Assembly (NCBI GenBank): GCA_942159475.1 | Contig: OW804099.1 | Coordinates: 13,332,162 to 13,396,161 of the forward strand | Origin: Sthenelais limicola | Taxonomy: Eukaryota; Annelida; Polychaeta; Phyllodocida; Sigalionidae | Direction of reading: 5' to 3' | Length of the DNA: 64,000 bases | In this document: piece by piece, positions 47,501 through 56,500 of the stretch | Layout: each line of letters opens with the position of its first letter | Position numbering within the stretch: position 1 is the stretch's first letter | The notes under the pieces: model-generated | Told to the model about the DNA's origin: nothing | The model's input: the letters and a program-made list of their open reading frames with translations, nothing else | Databases searched by the model: none | Position numbers and translations under genes: made by a program

Positions 47501-50500
47501 GTTCACTTTCCTGGTCGTGTCTGAGCCCAAACAGGAAGAGCTGTGCCATCAAAAAGCTGCCAGAAGCCAACATGCGGGAGGCTGCAGGCACCATGTAGGT
47601 TTTCTTCATCTTCAGCAACTCACACATACTCAGCATCTCCTGTACAGACAAGTGGGAGAACTCATATGTGGTGGCCTTCTCAGACCCTCCTGAGCTGATG
47701 AGGGCCTTGCTGTGGGAAGGAACCAGTATACCACTCTTTGTAGCTATATATCCTGGAAAACCACACCATACACGGAAGTATTAGTATAACCAATTTAGGC
47801 AAATGAATCCCTGAACATAATATGACATTGGACGGAGGAATAATAATGAATCTCAATCCCAATAAAACAATCCTGGACTTTTTCAGGTATTGCTATCAGC
47901 ATTATATCCTCTACCCTCAATGCAGTACGATAGACTTATTACAACTTACGTATTTTTCCAGTCACTGAGGCCCTGTTGAGGTCTTCATGATTGAACACAA
48001 GCCTGGGTAGATGGTCCATATGTTCCCTCAACACCAGACCATGGTATGCAAGGTTGGCCAGGGCTTGCAGGCAGTCTGCTCTCAACGATGGAGGACATTT
48101 AGACAGGTACATCTGCAAGAAAGTCAGCAAAATATTTCTTTTTTAAATATTTCTTAGTCAAGAATAAGGTCAACAACAATAACTGTTATTACATAATAAT
48201 TTAATCATCAGAAGTATCCATCTCCAATATGGTGGTGTCATAAGACATGTGTGTTACCTGTACAAAGAAAGCTCCAATCCTTGTGTAGGTGTTGAGCATG
48301 GCAACAGACTCAGACTCATCAGCAGCCAACACTTGACAAAACATCTTGCAGAAGTAAGTGATTGCACACACTGACATCACCAGAGGGTTGCTCTCCATGC
48401 AGGATCTCATATGGTCTATTTTTGGTAGTTCCACATTATGGTCGATAAAGTCCAATATGGCCTGCCTTGTGAGTCCAACCACCTCTAGCACAGGCTCACA
48501 GTTGAGGCATCTTAAGTCCTTGTATGGTCTGAAGAGTAGTTTATGAAAGTAATAAGTGTTCAACTTAAATGTAGATTCTAAAGTGCTAACTATGTTTTTT
48601 TAACTTGAGTGAATAGCCATTCAATGTTGAACAAATAAACAAGCAAACTTATTGATTTATCAAAGGGTAGAAAGTCACCTTGAAGCTAAGATCAAAGTTG
48701 ATGCTTTCATGACATCTCGGCGTAGCAGGTGCACACACCAAGCTGATGGGTCTGCTTTTGACCTATGGTTTACAGGTTTGAGACAACTGTAATTCTCATC
48801 AAGGCAGGGGTACTCGTCAATACCATCTGAAATATTTAATCAATAAATCAGAAAAACTGACAGCTATATTGATCCCATGTTGTGCCTTTGGCTGCTCTCA
48901 ATAACTGATGAAAAATCAAAGTTAATGTAAGAACATTTTCCTAAATGCATTGGACCGCAATCATAATTCTGCAATGAAAGCATGCTGGGGTCCTATTACA
49001 TTCGGAAACAGCCCTCACCTATAAAGATTAATATCTTTTTGTCATCTTCTTCCAGCATTCTTGCAGTGATTGTATCACTAGATTGGATGGGGTAGACACT
49101 ACACCTTTTGAACAGTTCATCTATGGATATCTCCTCTTTGCCATGCTTTTCTAGATCTCGGACATTGAATAGAAATGAAGCCTTGAACCCCTGACCCCAT
49201 AGATTATGTGACCAGTCCCGCATTAATTTCTGCACCAATGTCGTCTTTCCAACACCTGCTCGGCCCTGCAACAAGAGAGGTGCTCTTGGTCTATCTTCTG
49301 TCGGTGACTTGACGTACTCTAGAATCTGCTCCATCTCTACATTCTCATCCTGGGATGTATTTTGGAGATGATTCTGGTAACGGTCTGGCAGGGCACTATT
49401 CAGTTTATTCATAGCCTCAAACTCTACAGCAGGCACCAAGCGCAGCCTCACAAACTGCTTGTCTAAGTTTATCTCTTGGTAGATTGGCCCAGTTTCTACA
49501 TGACCTCTCTTCTTGATAGTACTTTTCAGTCCAGTAGCTTCCCAATCTGAAACAATACATATTGTTGGAAATATATATGATATTTATATACTATAATTCC
49601 GAAAGCATTTTACATTACAGTTTCTGGTGTCCAATTTTTGTATTTACTTGCAGCAGTGTGCAAGAATAACTGCATATATGAGGGTCTATACTGTATTAAT
49701 GCTTTTGTAAATATCCACATGCTCACATCCCAGAAAAAACATTTTGTATGTATACATATTCCTATCATAGAAATCTGTAAAAATGAAGTGATGAAAACAG
49801 CAATCACAAATGCATACCTTCACTTACAAGGCGTTCCAGTTCAGTATTGTTTGCTTCTCTCTGACTTCTCCAGATCAAGTTCAATAAGCTGTTAAAGAAA
49901 GAATCATTAGAATTGCCACAGTCTTAGATTTAGATTTAGATTTAGTTTTGGTATTATGTATTTTGCAATTCTTGTTTTTGATTTTATGACTGAACATATT
50001 TTTTTTTTTGGACATATTTTATTCAGGAAGACAGGCGGTTACACTCTTCACAAAAATATTTAAATAATTGTGTTTTTCATCATGACCTGACCTTATTTAC
50101 TATTTATCAGACGTAGAAGTTTTATAATCCATGCATTTTTAAGTTAAGTTTTTAAGTTAACAAGGATATAGAAAAATTGACACATCTTACATGGACATAA
50201 AGGGGAAGCAGGCGTGATATTACCTTTCATTGAAAATCGTCCAATGTATGACAATTTTGAGGATATGTCAGTGAGATTCGTCATTTGCGAGTTCAGAGTA
50301 ATTAGGTATACAATCATCTTATTACTTTTTCCTTATCGGTTGACTGTTGGTCTGTTTTTTAGTGCATACCATTTCTCAAGTAATATGTTATTTATAAGTC
50401 TTAAAAATACATTCTTAACGGTGAAAGTACCCTAGATATATCTGATGTAACTGCTCGTTAACCTGAATATGATGAGTACCTTTTTCCGTGTTCTATTCTG

Positions 50501-53500
50501 GCTTGATGCCAAGCTCTACTGTATGACACAATGATGTGTCAATATTTTATCTTGTGTGATTATGCATGTGATTTCATGAGTCTTTGCCCTATGTTTTCCC
50601 TAGAGAACGTTTTGACTACCCACAAGGTATTACGTAACACACCAATGCTACTAAATAGATGTAGATTTAGATAGGTTTATTCAAAGCCAAAAAAAAATAG
50701 GTGTGTTTCCGATTTATCTGGCTGAAAACTAGGTAGGGGGGGTGGTAACTTTTTTTTTGTTATTTTTTTTTGTTTGGAAACCACCTCCCAGGAACTGAGA
50801 AAAATGTCTTTTTCATAACAATAGTTGTTTTGAACATGGGAAATGTGCTTTTTGACAGTTTCGGGTTAGGAAAACCCGTTTTCCTGCTTTTATAAGCTTT
50901 TTTTGTCAAAAAATCCAAAAAAACTAAGATACGATGGGGAAAAAATCATGTATGGTTAAAAAAATTTTAGGTAGGGTAAGGTTTTTCTAGGTAGGTGGGG
51001 TAAATCGGAAACACACCTATTTTTTTTTGGCCCAATACAAAGATTGCAATAAGAAGGAATTCTCCAGCTAATGGCAGGTTTTAGATCTTTTCTTACAGTT
51101 CTTTTTGTAGAATGTGAACAATGTCACTTTCGTCACTGGAAGTGATTCCCATCTCTGCAATTTTTATTCCATAAAGTTCCCATCTGACCATACAGCATTT
51201 TCAATTGCATATTTTTGGAATTTTCTTCGAGTCTACAATCTACTCATAAGTGCAATCCTGCTTTCATCACAAGCTTTTATCGAATAGTAAATCCGGTGTT
51301 ACAGTTCGCAAATGAAGGTGTGAAGTCAGTCTATTCAAAACATATAACATATTAAGGGGCTCCTGTAAAAAAGATGCATTAAAAATGGAACTTACTTCCT
51401 AGACCTACAGCTGTAGATGAGGCAAACCAGTAATCCAACCATGGACGCTAAGGGAACAGCGACACTGATAACCAGGGACATGTCTTGCTCTGTGGAACCT
51501 AAAGGTATGACAGTGTGATGCACATAATATTCTGTTCTATGTAAGCACATTTTTCTGTCATTTCAACATATCTCATTTAAAGAAGTCATCACAATGTTCA
51601 TGTGATACTATGGAACGCCATTGGGTCATTTTTTCAGTATTTATTGATATCTGAAAATGATTTTATGATATCGATAAATCATTTTGGGATATCCAAAAAT
51701 GATTTATCGATATCATAAAATCATTTTCAGATTTCAAGAAATGAATTCTTGATATCCAAAATAATTACTGATATCCGAAAATGATTTTCCGATATCAAGA
51801 ATTCCTTTTTCGATATCGGAAAGTCATTTTCCGATATCAACAATTCATTTTTTGATATAAAAAAATTCATTTATTGATGTCAAAAAATGATTTTCCGATA
51901 TCAAAAACACCTTGTAAAATAGATTGCAAAGAAACCAATTTCTTGATATCGATAAATCATTTTTTGATATCGAAAAATGATTTCTTGATATCAAGAAATG
52001 ATTCATGCATATATACATTTGAGGGTAAGAAACATTTTCTTGCTATATCCTCATTGTTACAACCAACCTAATAATTTGAATTTCAGATATCAATAAATCA
52101 TTTTTGGATATCTATAAATGAACTAGAAATCATTTATCTATATCAAGAATTGACTTTTAGATATCCAAAACTCCATTTTTCGATATCCAAAAGTCCATGC
52201 AAATGAGCAGCAGAAAACACGCCCCTTGAATTTTAGATATCAGAAATTCAATGCAAATGAGCCTTAGAGAAGTAGCCATCTTTATGGATATCAAGAATTG
52301 CATTGTGTCACTCAACTCACCTAATTTGCATAGATTTCTTGATATCAAAAAATGCCTTTTTGGACATCAATAAATGGACTTTGGGATATCAAGAATTGCA
52401 TTTTGGATATCGAAAAATGCCGTTTCCAAAAGTCATTTCTGACTAAGTTGAGAGCTTATTTGAATTCTAAAATTGAATTCTTGATATCAATAAATGCATT
52501 TTTGATATCAATAAATGCAATTCTTGATATCTGTAAATCCTATTATCGATATCAAGAATTCAATTTTTGATATCAAGAATGACATGTATTTCTTGATATC
52601 AAAAATTCATTTCCTGATATCAACAATTGATTTTCCGATATCAACAATTGATTTTCTTATATCAACAATTCATTTATTGATATCAATGAAAGCATTTTCG
52701 ATATCAATAAATGAGTTGATTCATTTTTCAATATCAAAAAATCATTTTCTCATATAAAAAAATACTGAATAAATGACCCAATGGCGTTCCATATGTTACA
52801 CTACTTGCTTATTTAAGAGAAAAGAATAGGGGTTGCCTCACTGACGTCACAGTGTGGCCTATTTTATAGGGAAGGGGGAGATGAGAAGGAGGGGGCGAGA
52901 GGAGAACAGTTGAGAGAGACTAAGTATGGAGAGAGAGGTATGGAGAGAGGGGGTGGGCAGGTTGGGGGAGGAAGGAGGAAGGGAGAGGGGAGGGACTGAG
53001 GAGGGGGGGCTAGAGGGAGAGGGGAGGGACTGAGGAGGGGGGGGGGGCTAGAGGGAGAGGGAGAGGGGGGGGTGAAATGAGAGACAGTGAAGAGAGAGGG
53101 TAACTATCCACATGATCCACATCCACTATCCACAATATGCACCTTTTTGACTGCTAGTATTCTATATATATTTTTTTTAAAGATTTGATTTATACTTGGT
53201 TAACCAACTGCCCTTTTCGGGGTTAGTTCTGTCAGGCCAAGATATAGATATAATACAATAATTTTCCTTTTTTTCCATATATATATACAGAGGTTTTTAG
53301 AGGAAGATTTTTGAGAAAAGTAAGTGATATTTAAATGAGATGAGATTTACATTGGTGATTTTAGGATTACAATACAATATTCACTGTGCCACTCAGACTC
53401 CTGTGGAGTGTTAGTGATATTTGTTCGTCTGTATTTGATAGTCGAAAAATAAAATAGAATGGATAAAAGAGATGTGATGTGTATACAGCAGATTTCACTT

Positions 53501-56500
53501 GCCACTCAGACACTTTTTGGTAGAGTGTTGTGATTCTGTTATCATTTTACTATCTTGGTTGAAAAGGTAGTAATATCGCTTCAAACTCCGACATTTCGGT
53601 AGTGTATACTTGACTTTATTAATTCCAACGTTTCGGGTTATAGGGTGCCCTTCATCAGTGAAAAGTTTTACTATCTTGTTATATGTTAGAACCAATGATC
53701 TTTGAAATATGTTCCTTACGTTCACAAACACCAATATCTCCGTGCCATTCTTCGTCTTCATCACACATCAGTAAAGATCCATTGTAGTGGAATCCTTGAA
53801 GACACACCAGCTTTATTGTCTCGCCAACTCGGAAACCTCCAAATTTATTATTTAACGTTCTGGACCCAGCATCAAGTATGCCACTCACTGACTTCACTAA
53901 AATAAAGGTGTAATGGTTGACATAAAATGCAAAATTGTATGGTAAAAAATCTTTTGTTCAACATCGGTAGAGTGCTTTTAAAGTATGTATTATCTTACAC
54001 ATTGTTCTTCCCTTTGGGTATGCTTTGATAATTTGCTTTGATTTAAATTACTTTTATTCCAATCGTCCGATTGCTCAAAGAAGACATTCTTGTGCATAAG
54101 AGAGGTTTGCAAGTCTCCTTATTCATACTGACAATTAATATAGAGGTAGATGATTGTATCACTTGTGTCAATGACTGAAACTAATTATTGACTCTTTGTT
54201 CAATAATTATATGTTTTTTATTACAATTGATATTTTCATGGCACTAAAAAGCTTACTGTTTTCTCATCTGTGATATAAATATTTTCAGTAGCAATCTAGT
54301 CAATAACATATTTGTCGGACCAAATTGAATATTTTGTAATATACTTCTTAGGTTTTTCGGATCTATAATCCAGTGGGCCCCAGTATAGTGCATGTATATG
54401 GACGTTTTTTTAAGAAATGACTTACAGATCTGACTTATCTTGGGTATTTCATGGTTCATTATTATAGAAATAGATTTTCAATAAAAACCCCGTTTTTCCT
54501 GCTTTTTCCTCTTAAAAATGTTGACGATGAATGATGAAATCACTAGTGTATAAGGTAACAAATAATTCTGAAGAGAAGCCGTTTTAAGGAGATGTGGAAT
54601 CAAGAATGTAAGCCTTACTCAAGTCATCTCCAATGACCTCATCAAGACGCCTACATTTCATTACTGAAAGAGAAAATATTGATTTAACGCAGTAAAGGTT
54701 CAACACACTACATAATCTTGGATGAAAGCACTTCTCCCTTGTTATCTTGATCTTCTATTCAGTGTCTGTCCACCAGTTAACTCACTGCTAGCTACACTTA
54801 CTTGTACAGCCACCATCATGACCAGACCATGTACCGTCCACCTGACATGTTCTATGCTGTGTACCATTGTACCTGTAGCCTGGAGCACAGGTGAGGTGTA
54901 TCTCCTCCTGGTACCTGTACCTTGCTCTGTCTGGATCCACCAGGCTACTCTCTGGGCTGTAATGCTTGCACTCTATGTCATCTGTATCTACACATGTAAA
55001 ATATATAGATCTGTTATCAATATTTGATCAATATAACTTTGAATAATGCAGCTTCAAAACCTTACCTTTAAATCATTATCATTAGAAATATGAGATTTTC
55101 AAAATGTCTACTGGGGTCAATCGAACTGATACTTATCTCAATTGAATTCTTAAATTCTTATCTTCTGAGGGCGCACCTGGTTTCGCAAAATGTACTTATC
55201 CCCAAACACTTGCTCTATAATCTTATTCTGATTTAGAATTAATTTGGACTTTTGAAAAAGAGCTGTTTTGATGTTTATAGTGAGAACTGAGTTGGTGCTA
55301 TAGTGGCAAATGGTTGCAATGACATACTTAAGGTTGGAATAACTTACTGATACATTCACCCATTACCCCAGACCATGTGTTGTTTTGTTGACAGACAAGC
55401 GCTGAGCCAGAGTACAGATATCCTTGATCACATGTGACATATATGGTAGTATTGTAGTAGTAGGGAGGATGTGGATAGACACTGCCTTGGTAGGGTGGTG
55501 GTAGCTCGGGGCACTGCACGGCTGGAAACACATCAGAATTAAATATGGAAATGTATGTAACTGCAGTGATTTCTGGGCCTGATAAATGGGGCTTTCTGTT
55601 GCTTTCTCCAGCCAAAGCAACACAGTATTATCAGGTTCCACTTACCAGGTTTGGTCTTGTTCTGAAATTCTAGCAATGGTGAAAATAAAACCAAACATAT
55701 TTATTGATCATTTTATTCTGCCTCTAGTCTCAGGGGCCAGTCAGGCCACACAGTTTACAATATCAGCAACACAGGTGATACTTAACACACACAGATCATA
55801 ACGTCGTTGGAATAAAATTAGCTTTACCCAATAAGTTTAAAAAAGGACAGTTAGTACAAATAGATCAATCAATGTGATACTCATTACACATTGAAGTGTT
55901 CATAACAGAATATGATTAAGTGTCTAAAGAAGGAATATTCAGAGATTGCAGACCTTCTGCCCAAGAGGTATATGATACAATACATCAAGAATAGAAGGCA
56001 AATAATACCCAACCCAATGTGTTTACTACATAATGATGCTATTGTAAATTTGCGGATGTGTTACTTTTTGCTTGTCCTTCAGAAGGCTTTAAATTGGCTG
56101 ATCTTCGTGAGCACCTTATGTATATGGGTCAGATTTTCAGAAAATGTACAATTGGCAGCTGTATCCATTTAATAAATTCTGCTAAATTAGGCTGCAATTT
56201 GGTCCATACTAGGTACATTAGAGTATATTCGGCACTGCATTGATTCTAACAATCTGTTTGGTTAAGTTGAACTGTATTTTGAACTTTATTTTCGTCTGAA
56301 ATTTGGGTTATTTGAGAAGATTGGCGAAGTTGAATTGTACATTTTCTGAAAATCTGACTCATATGAAATACATGATGAGAACTTGAATTAGCACAGCTCA
56401 TACATGAACCATCACCCTAACTCACCTTGACAAACACCATTAACACCAGACCATCTCTCAGCCCGGAGGCACACCTGAGGGTTGGTACCTGTGTACCAGT

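Noticed and set aside
47499..47693. + strand frames opposite receptor exon 14
   Set aside because: The - strand reading has the NLR motif YEFSHLSVQE and joins neighbours in phase; the + strand frames do not.
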